DNA of 64,000 bases from Ralstonia pickettii. GTDB taxonomy: Bacteria; Pseudomonadota; Gammaproteobacteria; Burkholderiales; Burkholderiaceae. The notes below the pieces were generated by a model, which was not told where the DNA came from, made no database searches, and worked only from the letters and a program-made list of their open reading frames with translations. The stretch covers positions 3,162,001-3,226,000 of the forward strand of contig NZ_CP104381.1 in the NCBI RefSeq assembly GCF_030582395.1, read 5' to 3'. The position numbers were made by a program, and so were the translations under genes. This document shows, piece by piece, positions 26,485 through 37,035 of the stretch. How positions within the stretch are numbered: the first letter of the stretch is position 1; each line of letters begins with the position of its first letter.

Positions 26485-26865
26485 ATGAGCAACGTCCCCG
26501 CCGATCTGAAGTACACCGAACACGACGAGTGGATCCGCGTTGAAGCCGACGGCACGCTGACCATCGGCATTACCGACTTCGCGCAGGAACAGCTCGGCGA
26601 CATCGTCTTCCTGGAGCTGCCGGAAGCCGGCCGCGCCGTCGCCAAGGACGAAGCGATTGCCGTGGTGGAGTCGGTCAAGGCCGCTTCCGACATCTTCGCC
26701 CCGGTGGCCGGCGAGGTCGTCGCCAACAACGCCGATGCCGCCGGCGCGCCGGAATCCGTGAACGCAGGCGCCTACGAGGCGTGGCTGTTCAAGATCAAGC
26801 CGACCAACGCCGACGATGTGAACGCCCTGATGTCGGCTGCTGATTACGAAGTAAAGATCGGCTAA
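26485..26865 (+). CDS. gcvH: Glycine cleavage system H protein (lipoyl carrier)
   Basis: The protein has 126 residues. The lipoylation site is Lys65 in [15 protein letters not shown], in a single lipoyl domain with the usual [22 protein letters not shown] strands before it. It shuttles the aminomethyl group between P and T proteins. GAGAACCC precedes the ATG. The length is standard. It lies between gcvT and gcvP in one operon. Confidence 0.97.
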   Translation: MSNVPADLKYTEHDEWIRVEADGTLTIGITDFAQEQLGDIVFLELPEAGRAVAKDEAIAVVESVKAASDIFAPVAGEVVANNADAAGAPESVNAGAYEAWLFKIKPTNADDVNALMSAADYEVKIG

Positions 26866-26949
26866 TCCGGTCCTCCGGCCGGTGCGCGCGCCCTGACCTG
26901 CGCTGCGCATCGGCCATTGCTTGCATCGCCTGAATTTCGAGCCCTTGCC

Positions 26950-29889
26950 ATGAACGCTCCGCACCCCGCTTCCTCGGCGCTTGCCGCCGAACGCCCGACG
27001 TTGGCTGACCTGGAGGCGCGCGACGCCTTCTCGCTCCGTCACATCGGCCCGTCTGCCGACGAGCAGACCGCCATGCTGGCCACGCTGGGCTACCCCAGCC
27101 GCGCCGCGCTGATCGACGCCGTGATCCCGCCGGCCATCCGCCGCCAGGACGGCATGCCGCTGGGAGAATTCACGCAGCCGCTGACCGAAGAAGCGGCGCT
27201 TGCCAAGCTGCGCGGCATCGCCGGGCAGAACCGCGTGGTCAAGAGCCTGATCGGCCAGGGCTACTACGGCACGCACACGCCGGGCGTCATCCTGCGCAAC
27301 ATCCTCGAAAACCCCGCCTGGTACACGGCCTACACGCCGTATCAGCCGGAAATCTCGCAGGGCCGCCTGGAAGCGATGCTGAATTTCCAGCAGATGGTGA
27401 TCGACCTGACCGCCATGGACATCGCCAATGCGTCCATGCTGGACGAAGCGACCGCCGCTGCCGAAGCCATGACGCTGCTGCAGCGCATTGGCAAATCGAA
27501 GTCGACCGTGTTCTTCGTGGCCGACGACGTGCTGCCGCAAACGCTGGAAGTCGTGCGCACGCGCGCCGAGCCGATCGGCGTGCAAGTGGTGACCGGCCCG
27601 GCGGCCGACGCTGCCAAGCACGACGCGTTCGGTGTGCTGCTGCAATACCCGGGCGCCAACGGTGCGCTGCTGGGCGATCTGGCGACGTACCAGGCGCTGA
27701 CCGATGCCGTGCACGCCGCCGGCGGTCTGGTCGTGGCCGCCGCCGACCTGCTGGCGCTCACGCTGCTGGCCGCGCCGGGCGAATGGGGTGCCGACGTCGT
27801 GATCGGCAACACGCAGCGTTTTGGCGTGCCGTTCGGCTTCGGCGGCCCGCACGCCGGTTACATGGCCGTGCGCGATGCGTTCAAGCGCTCGATGCCCGGC
27901 CGCCTGGTCGGCGTGACGATCGATGCGCAAGGCAATCCGGCCTACCGCCTCGCGCTGCAAACGCGCGAGCAGCACATCCGCCGCGAGAAAGCCACCTCGA
28001 ACATCTGTACTGCGCAGGTGCTGCTGGGCGTGATGGCGTCGATGTACGCCGTCTACCACGGCCCGCAAGGCCTGAAGCGCATCGCGCAGCGCGTACACCG
28101 CCTGACCGCCACGCTGGCAGCCGGCCTGCGTGCGATCGGCTACACGCTGGAATCCGACGCGTTCTTCGACACGCTGACCGTCGCCACTGGCCCGCGCACC
28201 GCGAACCTGCACATCGCAGCACAGGCGCACGGCATCAACCTGCGCCAGATCGACGATGCGCGACTGGGCATCTCGCTGGACGAGACGGTCACACGCGCGG
28301 ACGTCGTTGCGCTGTGGGACATCTTCGCGCATGCCGCCCACGCTGCCGCACCGGACTTCGACCAGACCGAAGCGGGCGTCGCCGATGCGTATCCGGCCTC
28401 GCTCATCCGCCAGAGCGCGTACCTGACGCACCCGGTGTTCAACGCACACCATTCCGAGCACGAAATGCTGCGCTACCTGCGCAGCCTGGCCGACAAGGAT
28501 CTCGCGCTCGACCGCACGATGATCCCGCTGGGCTCGTGCACCATGAAGCTCAATGCCACCGCAGAAATGCTGCCGGTGACGTGGCCCGAGTTCTCGAACA
28601 TCCACCCGTTCGCGCCGGCCGACCAGACCGTCGGCTACCGCGAGATGATCGACCAGCTCGAGCAGATGCTCTGCGCCGCCACCGGCTACGCCGCCGTGAG
28701 CCTGCAGCCGAATGCCGGCTCGCAGGGCGAATACGCCGGGCTGCTGATCATCCACGCCTACCACGCCAGCCGTGGCGAAGCGCACCGCAACGTGTGCCTG
28801 ATCCCGTCGTCGGCGCACGGTACGAACCCCGCATCGGCGCAGATGGCCGGCATGCAGGTGGTCGTCGTGGCGTGCGATGAGCGCGGCAACGTCGATCTGG
28901 CCGACCTGGAGAAGAAGGCGGCCGAGCACAGCAAAAACCTCGCGGCGATCATGATCACCTACCCGTCCACGCACGGCGTGTTCGAGGAAGGCGTCAAGCG
29001 CGTCTGCGAGATCGTGCACAGCCACGGCGGTCAGGTCTACGTGGACGGCGCGAACATGAACGCCATGGTCGGCACGGCCGCACCGGGCCACTTCGGCGGC
29101 GACGTCTCGCACCTGAACCTGCACAAGACGTTCTGCATTCCGCACGGCGGCGGCGGCCCGGGCGTCGGTCCGGTGGCCGTGGGCGCGCACCTCGCGCCGT
29201 TCCTGCCCGGCCGCGCGGCGTCGGGGGAAGACGCGAGCCAGAACATCGGCAACGTGTCGGCCGCAGCCTTCGGCTCGGCCTCGATCCTGCCGATCTCGTG
29301 GATGTACATCGCGATGATGGGCGCCGCGGGCCTGACGGCCGCCACCGAGACGGCCATCCTGTCGGCCAACTACGTGGCCAAGCGTCTCGCGCCGTACTAC
29401 CCGGTGCTGTACACGGGCGCGCACGGCCTGGTGGCGCACGAGTGCATTCTCGACATCCGCCCGCTGCAGAAGGAATCTGGCATCAGCAACGAAGACATCG
29501 CCAAGCGCCTGATGGACTTCGGCTTCCACGCGCCGACGATGAGCTTCCCGGTGCCGGGCACGCTGATGATCGAGCCGACCGAAAGCGAGCCCAAGGTGGA
29601 ACTCGACCGCTTCATCGACGCGATGATCGCCATCCGTGGCGAAGTCGACAAGGTGATCTCGGGCGAATTCGACCGCGAAGACAATCCGCTCAAGCACGCA
29701 CCGCACACCGCAGCCGTGGTGATGGCCGATGACTGGTCGCACAAGTACACGCGTGAGCAGGCCGCCTACCCGGTAGCATCGCTGCGCGCGCGCAAGTACT
29801 GGCCGCCGGTCGGCCGCGCCGACAACGTCTACGGCGACCGCAACCTGTTCTGCGCCTGCGTACCGATGAGCGAGTACGCGCAGGATTGA
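26950..29889 (+). CDS. gcvP: Glycine dehydrogenase (decarboxylating), P protein
   Basis: The protein is 979 residues from ATG 26950, the expected length of the fused single-chain type. The N-terminal half has [14 protein letters not shown] and [19 protein letters not shown]. The C-terminal half has [30 protein letters not shown] and the PLP-lysine segment [18 protein letters not shown]. It removes CO2 from glycine and passes the methylamine to lipoyl-GcvH with PLP. It ends the gcvTHP operon; a strong GC hairpin without a T run follows (29913-29941). Confidence 0.98.
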   Translation: MNAPHPASSALAAERPTLADLEARDAFSLRHIGPSADEQTAMLATLGYPSRAALIDAVIPPAIRRQDGMPLGEFTQPLTEEAALAKLRGIAGQNRVVKSLIGQGYYGTHTPGVILRNILENPAWYTAYTPYQPEISQGRLEAMLNFQQMVIDLTAMDIANASMLDEATAAAEAMTLLQRIGKSKSTVFFVADDVLPQTLEVVRTRAEPIGVQVVTGPAADAAKHDAFGVLLQYPGANGALLGDLATYQALTDAVHAAGGLVVAAADLLALTLLAAPGEWGADVVIGNTQRFGVPFGFGGPHAGYMAVRDAFKRSMPGRLVGVTIDAQGNPAYRLALQTREQHIRREKATSNICTAQVLLGVMASMYAVYHGPQGLKRIAQRVHRLTATLAAGLRAIGYTLESDAFFDTLTVATGPRTANLHIAAQAHGINLRQIDDARLGISLDETVTRADVVALWDIFAHAAHAAAPDFDQTEAGVADAYPASLIRQSAYLTHPVFNAHHSEHEMLRYLRSLADKDLALDRTMIPLGSCTMKLNATAEMLPVTWPEFSNIHPFAPADQTVGYREMIDQLEQMLCAATGYAAVSLQPNAGSQGEYAGLLIIHAYHASRGEAHRNVCLIPSSAHGTNPASAQMAGMQVVVVACDERGNVDLADLEKKAAEHSKNLAAIMITYPSTHGVFEEGVKRVCEIVHSHGGQVYVDGANMNAMVGTAAPGHFGGDVSHLNLHKTFCIPHGGGGPGVGPVAVGAHLAPFLPGRAASGEDASQNIGNVSAAAFGSASILPISWMYIAMMGAAGLTAATETAILSANYVAKRLAPYYPVLYTGAHGLVAHECILDIRPLQKESGISNEDIAKRLMDFGFHAPTMSFPVPGTLMIEPTESEPKVELDRFIDAMIAIRGEVDKVISGEFDREDNPLKHAPHTAAVVMADDWSHKYTREQAAYPVASLRARKYWPPVGRADNVYGDRNLFCACVPMSEYAQD

Positions 29890-29912
29890 TGCCCCTCGAA
29901 GTGAGATGAACG

Positions 29913-29941
29913 CGGCGGCGGGGCGGCATGCTCCGCCGCCG
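29913..29941 (+). terminator. GC-rich hairpin after gcvP
   Basis: CGGCGGCGG (29913-29921) pairs with CCGCCGCCG (29933-29941) around an 11-nt loop, 24 nt after the gcvP stop. There is no T run after it, so it may work with Rho or just stabilise the mRNA end. Confidence 0.4.
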
Positions 29942-30051
29942 TGTCACATGTAACGTGGCGCAATCCCTGTAACCTGCTCTCACAACCGCTGTTTTCAGCG
30001 TGCCTCGCCGTTTATGGTGACGACAGTTCACCCGAGCGACGAGACCCTGCC

Positions 30052-31170
30052 ATGCCGATGCTTCAACCTGCCCCGCTGTTCCGCCTGCTTGCCTGTGCTG
30101 CCGCTGTCGCGGTAAGCGGCGCGTGCTCGCCGATACAGGCGGGGGCTGCGGCATCGGGATACGCCGGCGCGCACAACGCGACCAGGCCGGCTCGCGATTG
30201 GTGCAGCGTTTCGCCTGCGGTGTCCGGCGAACCTGCTGCAGGAAAGCTGATCGCCCGCGCTACCCAGCATCTCGAGCAGACACCGCACCCACTGCCCCGC
30301 CTGCATACCGAAGGCACGCTGCCGCACCAGGGCATCTACGACGAATCGGTAGCGGCCGCGCGTGACTTTCCGGTCATGCGCGACGCAGCAATGGCATGGC
30401 GCCTCACCGGCGACACGCGGTTCGCCGAGCAGGTCGACATCTTTCTGCACGCCTGGGTCGGCACGTATGTACCGAGCTTCAACCCGATCGACGAGACAAA
30501 GTTCGATGCGCTGATCCAGGCGTACACGCTGGCGCGCGACGGCTTGACGCCCGGCACACGCGCAGAGACGCAACGCTTCCTGCGCACGCTGGCCGAGGGC
30601 TATATCGCCCGCACCGAGTCGGCGCGCCAGCCGCTGTCCCACACGTGGGTAAATAATTGGCAGAGCCATCGCATCAAGCTGATGGCAATGTCCGCTGCCG
30701 CGCTGGGTGACCACGCTTTGCTCGCGCAGGTCCATCGCCTGTTCCTGCAACAGCTCGCCAATAACGTGCGTCCGGACGGGTCGGTAGAAGACTTTGAGGA
30801 CCGCGACGCACTCCACTACGTGGTCTACGACCTCGAGCCGCTGACGATGGCCGCGATTGCCGTGCAGCCTTTCGGCCAGCAGTGGCTACATGAACGCGCA
30901 GCCAACGGCGCCACGCTCGCCGCCGCCGTGGATTGGCTCGTGCCGTATGCCGACGGCAGCCGCACGCACGAGGAATACGTCCACTCGCACGTTGCCTTCG
31001 ACAGGAAGCGAGCCGATGCGGGCCTGCCCGGCTTCTCCGGCATGTGGGAGCCGAAAAGCGCCGGAACACTGTATTGGCAGGCTGCGCGACTGGACCCGAA
31101 ATACCGCACGCTGGCCGAACGGCTCGCCGCGAGCGCGCCCGACTGGCTGGCGCTGTGCACAGCCCGTTGA
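30052..31170 (+). CDS. Alginate-lyase-like (PL5/AlgL fold) exported protein
   Basis: The protein is 372 residues from ATG 30052; upstream in-frame starts lack a signal. Residues 1-26 look like a signal peptide, and the Cys in VSGACSPIQ may be lipidated, although the box is not classical. The body is an alpha/alpha barrel: MAWRLTGDTRFAEQVDIFLHAWV, FDALIQAYTLARDGL, and HTWVNNWQSHRIKLM, where NN-W resembles the NNH catalytic region of AlgL. RPDGSVEDFEDRDALHYVVYDLEPL follows. It may cleave an acidic polysaccharide or a cell-surface glycan. No alginate genes are near, so alginate as substrate is doubtful. It sits between gcvP and sdaA with no clear functional link. Confidence 0.68.
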   Translation: MPMLQPAPLFRLLACAAAVAVSGACSPIQAGAAASGYAGAHNATRPARDWCSVSPAVSGEPAAGKLIARATQHLEQTPHPLPRLHTEGTLPHQGIYDESVAAARDFPVMRDAAMAWRLTGDTRFAEQVDIFLHAWVGTYVPSFNPIDETKFDALIQAYTLARDGLTPGTRAETQRFLRTLAEGYIARTESARQPLSHTWVNNWQSHRIKLMAMSAAALGDHALLAQVHRLFLQQLANNVRPDGSVEDFEDRDALHYVVYDLEPLTMAAIAVQPFGQQWLHERAANGATLAAAVDWLVPYADGSRTHEEYVHSHVAFDRKRADAGLPGFSGMWEPKSAGTLYWQAARLDPKYRTLAERLAASAPDWLALCTAR

Positions 31171-31266
31171 CTGGCGAGGCGTTGTCCTGACAGCGCCGTA
31201 CACAACAACCTGGCGCACGTGGCCACAAGCCGCTTGCCCCCTTTAACGCCCCCGGAGCCTTACCCC

Positions 31267-32643
31267 ATGGCTGTTTCTGTTTTCGACCTCTTCAAGATCG
31301 GCATTGGCCCGTCCAGCTCGCACACCGTCGGGCCGATGCGCGCCGCGCTGATGTTCGCCTCGGGCCTCGAAGCCGATGGGCTGATGCCGCAAGTCGCCAG
31401 CGTGCGCGTGGAGCTGTACGGCTCGCTCGGCGCCACCGGCAAGGGCCACGGCACCGATCGCGGCGTCATCCTCGGCCTGATGGGCGAGGCGCCGGACACG
31501 ATCGACCCAGACACCATCGACGCCAAGCTCGCGGCGCTGCGCGCCTCACAGTCGCTGTCGCTGCTGGGCCGTCACGCGGTGCGCTTTACCGAGAAGGAGC
31601 ACATCGCCTTCTACCGCCGCGAGGCGATGGCCGAGCATCCGAACGGCATGAAGTTCCACGCCTTCGATGCAGCAGGCGAGCGCCTGCGCGAAGCGCGCTA
31701 TCTGTCGGTCGGCGGCGGCTTTGTCGTCACCGCTGGCGCACCGAACACGCAGGTGCTGGCCGCACATGACCAATTGCCGCATCCGTTCCGCAGCGGCAAA
31801 GAACTGCTGGCGATGTGCGAATCGACGGGCAAATCCATCGCCCGGCTGATGCTCGAAAACGAACTGACATGGCGCAGCGAAGCCGAAGTGCGAGCCGGCC
31901 TGCTCAACATCTGGCACGTGATGCAGGCGTGCGTCGCGCGCGGCTGCCGCACGGAAGGTGAACTGCCGGGCCCCTTCCATGTGCGCCGCCGCGCGGCCGA
32001 GTTGTATTCGCGGCTCACGGTGCAGGCAGAACGCACGCTGTCCGACCCGCTGTCGGTGATCGACTGGGTGAACCTGTATGCGATTGCCGTGAACGAAGAG
32101 AACGCCGCAGGCGGGCGCGTCGTCACGGCACCGACCAACGGCGCAGCCGGGATCATCCCGGCCGTGATGCATTACTACGACCGCTTCGTTCCCGGCGCGA
32201 CCGACAACGGCATCGTGGATTTTCTGCTCACTGCTGGCGCGATCGGCATGCTTTACAAGATGAATGCGTCGATCTCGGGCGCGGAAGTGGGCTGCCAGGG
32301 CGAAGTCGGTGTGGCGTGTTCAATGGCGGCGGGCGCACTCGCTGCGGTGCTCGGCGGCTCGCCCGCGCAGGTGGAAAACGCTGCTGAGATTGGCATGGAG
32401 CACAACCTGGGGCTGACATGCGACCCGGTCGGCGGGCTGGTGCAGATTCCGTGTATTGAGCGCAATGCGATGGCGTCGGTGAAGGCGGTGAATGCGGCGC
32501 GCATGGCGTTGCGTGGGGACGGCACGCATTATGTTTCGCTGGACTCCGTGATCAAGACGATGCGCGAGACGGGGGCGGATATGAAGACGAAGTACAAGGA
32601 GACCGCCCGCGGGGGGTTGGCGGTGAATATTGTGGAGTGTTGA
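31267..32643 (+). CDS. sdaA: L-serine ammonia-lyase, iron-sulphur type
   Basis: The protein is 458 residues from ATG 31267. The N-terminal beta domain opens with [20 protein letters not shown], the family hallmark. The C-terminal alpha domain has [38 protein letters not shown] and [20 protein letters not shown]. Those regions hold the [4Fe-4S] cysteines. It deaminates serine to pyruvate. With gcvTHP and serine hydroxymethyltransferase (elsewhere) this provides glycine to serine to pyruvate. The last 150 bases become G/T-rich (32571-32670: G42 T29 A18 C11). Palindrome E begins 27 nt after the stop. Confidence 0.95.
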   Translation: MAVSVFDLFKIGIGPSSSHTVGPMRAALMFASGLEADGLMPQVASVRVELYGSLGATGKGHGTDRGVILGLMGEAPDTIDPDTIDAKLAALRASQSLSLLGRHAVRFTEKEHIAFYRREAMAEHPNGMKFHAFDAAGERLREARYLSVGGGFVVTAGAPNTQVLAAHDQLPHPFRSGKELLAMCESTGKSIARLMLENELTWRSEAEVRAGLLNIWHVMQACVARGCRTEGELPGPFHVRRRAAELYSRLTVQAERTLSDPLSVIDWVNLYAIAVNEENAAGGRVVTAPTNGAAGIIPAVMHYYDRFVPGATDNGIVDFLLTAGAIGMLYKMNASISGAEVGCQGEVGVACSMAAGALAAVLGGSPAQVENAAEIGMEHNLGLTCDPVGGLVQIPCIERNAMASVKAVNAARMALRGDGTHYVSLDSVIKTMRETGADMKTKYKETARGGLAVNIVEC

Positions 32644-32670
32644 TATTTGGTTTGGGTTTTGGTTTTTGCG

Positions 32671-33187
32671 TTGGTGGTCCGCCCCCCTTTCGTTCCCTGC
32701 CGGGACCGACTCACTTTTCTTTGTCTTGCCAAAGAAAAGTAAGCAAAAGAAAGGCGCGCCCGAGATGGCGACTTCCCCTTGAATTTGTATGACCGTGCGG
32801 GGAAGGAGGCAAACTCGCTTCGCTCAGACAGGCCTCCTTCCTTTTTCCGCCCGCTCACAAAAATTCAAGGCGCCATCAAGGGCTCAACGTCAAAAGAGAA
32901 AGGCCAACCCATCGCGCGGTTGGCCTTTTCGTTTGGACTTGCGCCCTGAGGGTGTGGCTTTGTCCTTTGACTTTCCTGCCCTAGATGGCGCCTTCAATTT
33001 TCGTAAGCGGGCGGAAAAAAGGCGGGGAACTGTCTGAGCGTAGCGAGTTTTCCCCGCCTCCGCACGGTTACGGAAATTGAAGGAATCTTTCGCCATCTCG
33101 GGCGCGCATTTCTTTGCTTACTTTCTTTGGGCAAGACCAAAGAAAGTGAGTCAGCCCCGGCAGGGGATGAAACAAGGGATGCACCAA
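32671..33187. repeat. Composite palindromic element, copy E (about 517 bp)
   Basis: This copy is very close to copy C in all modules. Outer arms start at 32688 and end at 33172. Hairpin 2 spans 32991-33083 with GGCGGGGAA facing TTCCCCGCC. One loop base has changed (GAGCGTAGCGAG). The centre carries the same AAAGGCCAACC/GGTTGGCC hairpin. The inner end of one outer arm has an extra base on both sides of the small dyad (TTGGGCAAGACCAA), so the pairing is kept. Right flank 33191-33290: C38 A32 G16 T14. The OPT gene starts 102 nt after the right edge. Confidence 0.9.
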
Positions 33188-33289
33188 AAACAAAAAATCT
33201 AGAGGACACCCCAAAAAAATCCACCGCGCCACCGCCCCCGTCCACTTCTATAATCCGCGCCACAAGAACCTTCTTTGGAGACCCGCAGG

Positions 33290-35344
33290 ATGCAATCCCT
33301 CCATCCTCCCAAGCACCTTCCGGCAGCGACCCTGCCGGAGCTAACGCTGCGCGGCATGATCCTCGGCGCGATCATCACCGTGATCTTTACCGCTTCAAAC
33401 GTCTACCTGGGCCTAAAAGTCGGCCTGACGTTCTCTTCGGCAATTCCGGCAGCGGTGATTTCCATGGCAGTGCTGCGCATGCTCGGCGGCACGAACATCC
33501 TTGAGAACAACATGGTGCAGACGCAGGCGTCGGCGGCCGGGACGCTGTCTTCGATCATCTTCATTCTGCCCGGGCTGGTGATGATCGGGCACTGGCAAGG
33601 CTTCCCATTTTGGCAAACGTTTGGAGTCTGCATGGCGGGCGGCATGCTCGGCGTGGTGTTCACGATTCCGCTGCGCCACGCGATGGTGGTGCAAAGCGAC
33701 CTGCCCTACCCCGAAGGCGTGGCGGCGGCAGAAATTCTGCGCGTGGGCAGTGGCGAGCCAGCGGACGGTGAAGCCGCTGCCGATGACAACGCTGTTCCCG
33801 CCGCCACCGGCATGCGCGATCTGGCAGCGGGTGGCATCGTCGCGGCCATCGTGGCGTTTGCCACCAGCGGCCTGCGCTTGCTCGGCGAAGGTGCGAGCTG
33901 GTGGTTCGCTGCGGGCGCCGCGGTGGTGCGCTTGCCCATGGGTTTTTCGACTGCGCTGCTGGGCGCGGGCTATCTGATCGGCCTGGTGGCGGGGCTGGCC
34001 ATGCTGGTGGGCCTGGTGATCGCCTGGGGCATCGCCGTGCCGTATCTGACGTCCATCACGCCGATGCCGGCGGGCAAGGCGCTCTCGGCGTTTGGCACGG
34101 ATGTGTGGCGCACGCAGGTCCGTTTTATCGGCGCTGGCGTGATTGCGGTGGCGGCCGTGTGGACGCTGGGCACGCTGATCGGCCCGGTGGTGCACGGCGT
34201 GAAGCGCTCGTTTGGCAGCCTGCGCCCGAAGGCTGATGGCGCGCTGCGCACCGAGCAGGACATGGCGCCGCGCTGGATTCTGCTGGTCACGCTGGCGATG
34301 GTCGTGGTACTGGTGATCACCTTCGCCGCATTTCTGGCGCCGACCATGCTGTCGGCCGGCTCGCGCTGGACGCTGATCACGTTCGCGGTGATTTTTGCGG
34401 TGGTGTTCGGCTTTCTGGTGGCGGCGGCGTGCGGCTACATGGCCGGGCTGATCGGTTCGTCGTCGAGCCCGATTTCGGGCATCGGCATCATCGCCATCAC
34501 CTTGGTGTCGCTGCTGCTGTTGGCCATCGGCGCGGACAACGGCATCGTGGGCTCGCCCGAGGCGAGCAAGCTGGGCATTGCGCTGGCGATCTTCACAACG
34601 TCGGCCGTGGTGGCCGTGGCGACCATCTCCAACGATAACCTGCAGGATCTGAAGACCGGCTGGCTGGTCGGGGCCACGCCGTGGCGCCAGCAGGTGGCGC
34701 TGCTGATCGGCTGCGTGGCGGGTGCCGCGGTCATCTCGCCGGTGCTGGAGCTGCTGTATAACGCGTATGGCTTTCCGGGTGCGCTGCCACGTGCCGGCAT
34801 GGATGCGGCGCAGGCGCTGTCGGCTCCGCAGGCGACGCTCATGACGGCCATCGCCACCGGCATCTTCACGCACCAGCTGCAGTGGAACATGGTGATTGCG
34901 GGCATCGTCATCGGCGTGCTGCTGATCGCCGTCGACTGGGCGCTCAAGCAACGCGGCGGCGTTGCGCGGCTGCCGGTCCTGGCAGTGGGCATCGGCATCT
35001 ATCTGCCGCCGACGGTCAGCACGGTGCTGGTGGCCGGTGCGGTGCTGGCGTGGATCATCGAAAAGATTCTTGCCAAGCGCGCGCAGGCGGCCGGCGTGCC
35101 GTACGAGCGCTATGCCGAGGTGCCGAACCGCCACGGCGTGCTACTGGCGTCGGGCCTGATCGTGGGCGAAAGTCTGGTGGGTGTGCTGATGGCGGCAGTG
35201 ATCGGCAGCACGGGCAAGGATGCGCCGCTGGCCATCGTGGGGGCGTCGTTTGAAGGCACGGCGCAATGGCTTGGGCTGATCGTCTTCGCCTTGGTATGCT
35301 GGGCCTTCGCGCGCCGCGTACTGGCGGTGCGTCCGACTCATTGA
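33290..35344 (+). CDS. OPT-family oligopeptide/metal-chelate transporter
   Basis: The protein is 684 residues from ATG 33290; TTG 33275 is in frame but has a poorer site. About 14-16 membrane helices can be seen. The start LTLRGMILGAIITVIFTASN and then GLKVGLTFSSAIPAAVISMA are typical of bacterial OPT proteins. A cytoplasmic loop lies near residues 140-165, with IGSSSSPISGIGIIAIT and DNGIVGSPEASKLGIA later. The family moves oligopeptides or peptide-like siderophores with protons across the inner membrane. The substrate is unknown. It is read through or started after palindrome E. The acetyltransferase begins 14 nt after its stop. Confidence 0.88.
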   Translation: MQSLHPPKHLPAATLPELTLRGMILGAIITVIFTASNVYLGLKVGLTFSSAIPAAVISMAVLRMLGGTNILENNMVQTQASAAGTLSSIIFILPGLVMIGHWQGFPFWQTFGVCMAGGMLGVVFTIPLRHAMVVQSDLPYPEGVAAAEILRVGSGEPADGEAAADDNAVPAATGMRDLAAGGIVAAIVAFATSGLRLLGEGASWWFAAGAAVVRLPMGFSTALLGAGYLIGLVAGLAMLVGLVIAWGIAVPYLTSITPMPAGKALSAFGTDVWRTQVRFIGAGVIAVAAVWTLGTLIGPVVHGVKRSFGSLRPKADGALRTEQDMAPRWILLVTLAMVVVLVITFAAFLAPTMLSAGSRWTLITFAVIFAVVFGFLVAAACGYMAGLIGSSSSPISGIGIIAITLVSLLLLAIGADNGIVGSPEASKLGIALAIFTTSAVVAVATISNDNLQDLKTGWLVGATPWRQQVALLIGCVAGAAVISPVLELLYNAYGFPGALPRAGMDAAQALSAPQATLMTAIATGIFTHQLQWNMVIAGIVIGVLLIAVDWALKQRGGVARLPVLAVGIGIYLPPTVSTVLVAGAVLAWIIEKILAKRAQAAGVPYERYAEVPNRHGVLLASGLIVGESLVGVLMAAVIGSTGKDAPLAIVGASFEGTAQWLGLIVFALVCWAFARRVLAVRPTH

Positions 35345-35358
35345 CCCCATCACGCAAC

Positions 35359-35874
35359 ATGCTGCTCCGCGACGCAACGCAGGCCGACCTTCCGGCCATC
35401 CTCGCCATCTACAACGACGTGATCGCCAACTCCAACGCGATCTACACCGAAACACCCGTCACGCTGGAAGACCGCACCGCGTGGCTGGCCTTGCGTGCAA
35501 CGCAGGGTTATCCGGTGCTGGTCGCCGACGATGATGGGCAGGTGGCAGGCGTTGCATCGTTTGGGGATTTCCGGCCCTACCCGGGCTTTCGCACCACCGT
35601 CGAGCACTCGGTGCACATACACCGCGACTGGCGTGGCAAGGGGCTGGGCAGTCGGCTGGTCGAGGCGCTGTGCGAACGTGCCGCTGCCCTGGGCAAGCAC
35701 CTGATGGTGGGCGCCATCGACGGTGCCAATGCGGGCTCGATTCGCCTGCATGAAAAGCTCGGCTTCAAGGAAGTGGGCCGCATGCCCGAGGCGGCCATCA
35801 AGCACGGCCAGTGGCTCGACCTCGTGTTCATGCAGCGCTGGCTGGAAGCGCCGGGAACGGTCCGAAGCGACTGA
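35359..35874 (+). CDS. GNAT acetyltransferase of the phosphinothricin/methionine-sulfoximine type
   Basis: The protein is 171 residues from ATG 35359; the frame opens inside the transporter gene. It has the GNAT fold: LLRDATQADLPAILAIYND, TPVTLEDRTAWLA and FGDFRPYPGFRTTVEHSVHI, followed by the acetyl-CoA loop RDWRGKGLGSRLVEAL and NAGSIRLHEKLGFKEVGRM. This is the Pat/YncA branch, which N-acetylates phosphinothricin, methionine sulfoximine or related amino acids. It may detoxify an amino-acid analogue, possibly one carried by the OPT protein 14 nt upstream (inference from pairing). Confidence 0.88.
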   Translation: MLLRDATQADLPAILAIYNDVIANSNAIYTETPVTLEDRTAWLALRATQGYPVLVADDDGQVAGVASFGDFRPYPGFRTTVEHSVHIHRDWRGKGLGSRLVEALCERAAALGKHLMVGAIDGANAGSIRLHEKLGFKEVGRMPEAAIKHGQWLDLVFMQRWLEAPGTVRSD

Positions 35875-35892
35875 CCGTTCTTCGATGATGCG

Positions 35893-37026
35893 TCAGGCGG
35901 GCTGCGTTGCCGCCTGTGTCCAGCGCCCGCAACCGCGTCGCACGGTCTCGTGCAGGTTGCGGGTTTCACGTTGCGCCGCGCGGATCCATTCGGCATCGGC
36001 GTCGCGCGCCTCAACCACCTCCCGCACCATATCCAGCGCACCTTCGGACGACAGCGCCTCGGCATGCGCCGACAGCAGCTTGCTTGTTTCCAGGATGTGA
36101 TCGGCGAGCGCGCCGCGGTTGCCCGTGGCCGGGTCGACGTATTCGCCCGCCAGCCCAAACCGGCATGCCTGGAAGCGATTGAAGGTGTAGACGAGGTAAT
36201 CGTCTTCTACGGGCATGAACGGGCGATCGAGCAGCAGCCAGCGGCCCAGCGCCTGGATATAGGCGGCGATGGCGGCGGCGCGTTCGACGGTCAGCGGGGT
36301 GTCCATCACGCGGACTTCGATCGTGCCGAATTCGGGCTTGGGGCGGATGTCCCAGTAGAAGTCCTTCATGCTTTCGATCACGCCGGTGGCGTGCATCTTG
36401 TCGAAGTACGCGATGAAGGCGTCCCACGTCAGCACGAACGGCGCGCGGCCCGACATCGGGAAGGCGCTGACCGAATTCATGCGCGCTGAAGCGAACCCGG
36501 TATCCACGCCTTGCACGAACGGCGACGACGATGCCAGCGCAATGAAGTGCGGCACGTAGCGCGACATGGCGTGCAGCAGGTACAGCGCATCGTCGGGATT
36601 CGGGCAGCCCAGGTGCACGTGCTGCCCGAATACCGTGAACTGCTTGGCGAGATAACCGTACAGATCCGAGATGTACTGATAGCGCGGGGATTGTGAAATC
36701 TGGCGCTGGCTCCACTCCTGGAACGGGTGGGTCCCTCCGCCGCAGATGCCGATGTTCAGCGCCGTGGCGGCTTCGGCCATGCGGTCGCGCATCTCGCGCA
36801 ACTGCCAGAGCGCCTCGTCGTGGCTGTGGCAGATGCCCGTGGAGATCTCGATCATCGAATCGGTGATCTCCGGCTTGATGTCGCCGGGGTATTCCTTGCC
36901 CTTGAGCATGCGCAGCAAGTCTGGCGACGCCGAGGCGAGGTCGTAATCATGGCGATTGACGAGCTGCAGTTCCAGTTCGACGCCAAACGTAAGCGCCTCG
37001 GATTTCGAGAAAGGTTCGAGGGACAT
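35893..37026 (-). CDS. ybdK: Carboxylate-amine ligase, YbdK type (GCS2 family)
   Basis: The protein has 377 residues. It starts [20 protein letters not shown], the GCS2 metal and nucleotide site, and continues [69 protein letters not shown] and [15 protein letters not shown]. YbdK has weak glutamate-cysteine ligase activity with ATP; its real substrate is uncertain. It is 9 nt from the antiporter gene on the same strand and forms a small operon with it. It converges on the acetyltransferase. Confidence 0.92.
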   Translation of the reverse strand: MSLEPFSKSEALTFGVELELQLVNRHDYDLASASPDLLRMLKGKEYPGDIKPEITDSMIEISTGICHSHDEALWQLREMRDRMAEAATALNIGICGGGTHPFQEWSQRQISQSPRYQYISDLYGYLAKQFTVFGQHVHLGCPNPDDALYLLHAMSRYVPHFIALASSSPFVQGVDTGFASARMNSVSAFPMSGRAPFVLTWDAFIAYFDKMHATGVIESMKDFYWDIRPKPEFGTIEVRVMDTPLTVERAAAIAAYIQALGRWLLLDRPFMPVEDDYLVYTFNRFQACRFGLAGEYVDPATGNRGALADHILETSKLLSAHAEALSSEGALDMVREVVEARDADAEWIRAAQRETRNLHETVRRGCGRWTQAATQPA

Positions 37027-37035
37027 GGAGGCCTC

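Noticed and set aside
26059..29742. A 1227-codon open frame antisense to gcvP
   Set aside because: Same cause as above; gcvP on the other strand is certain.
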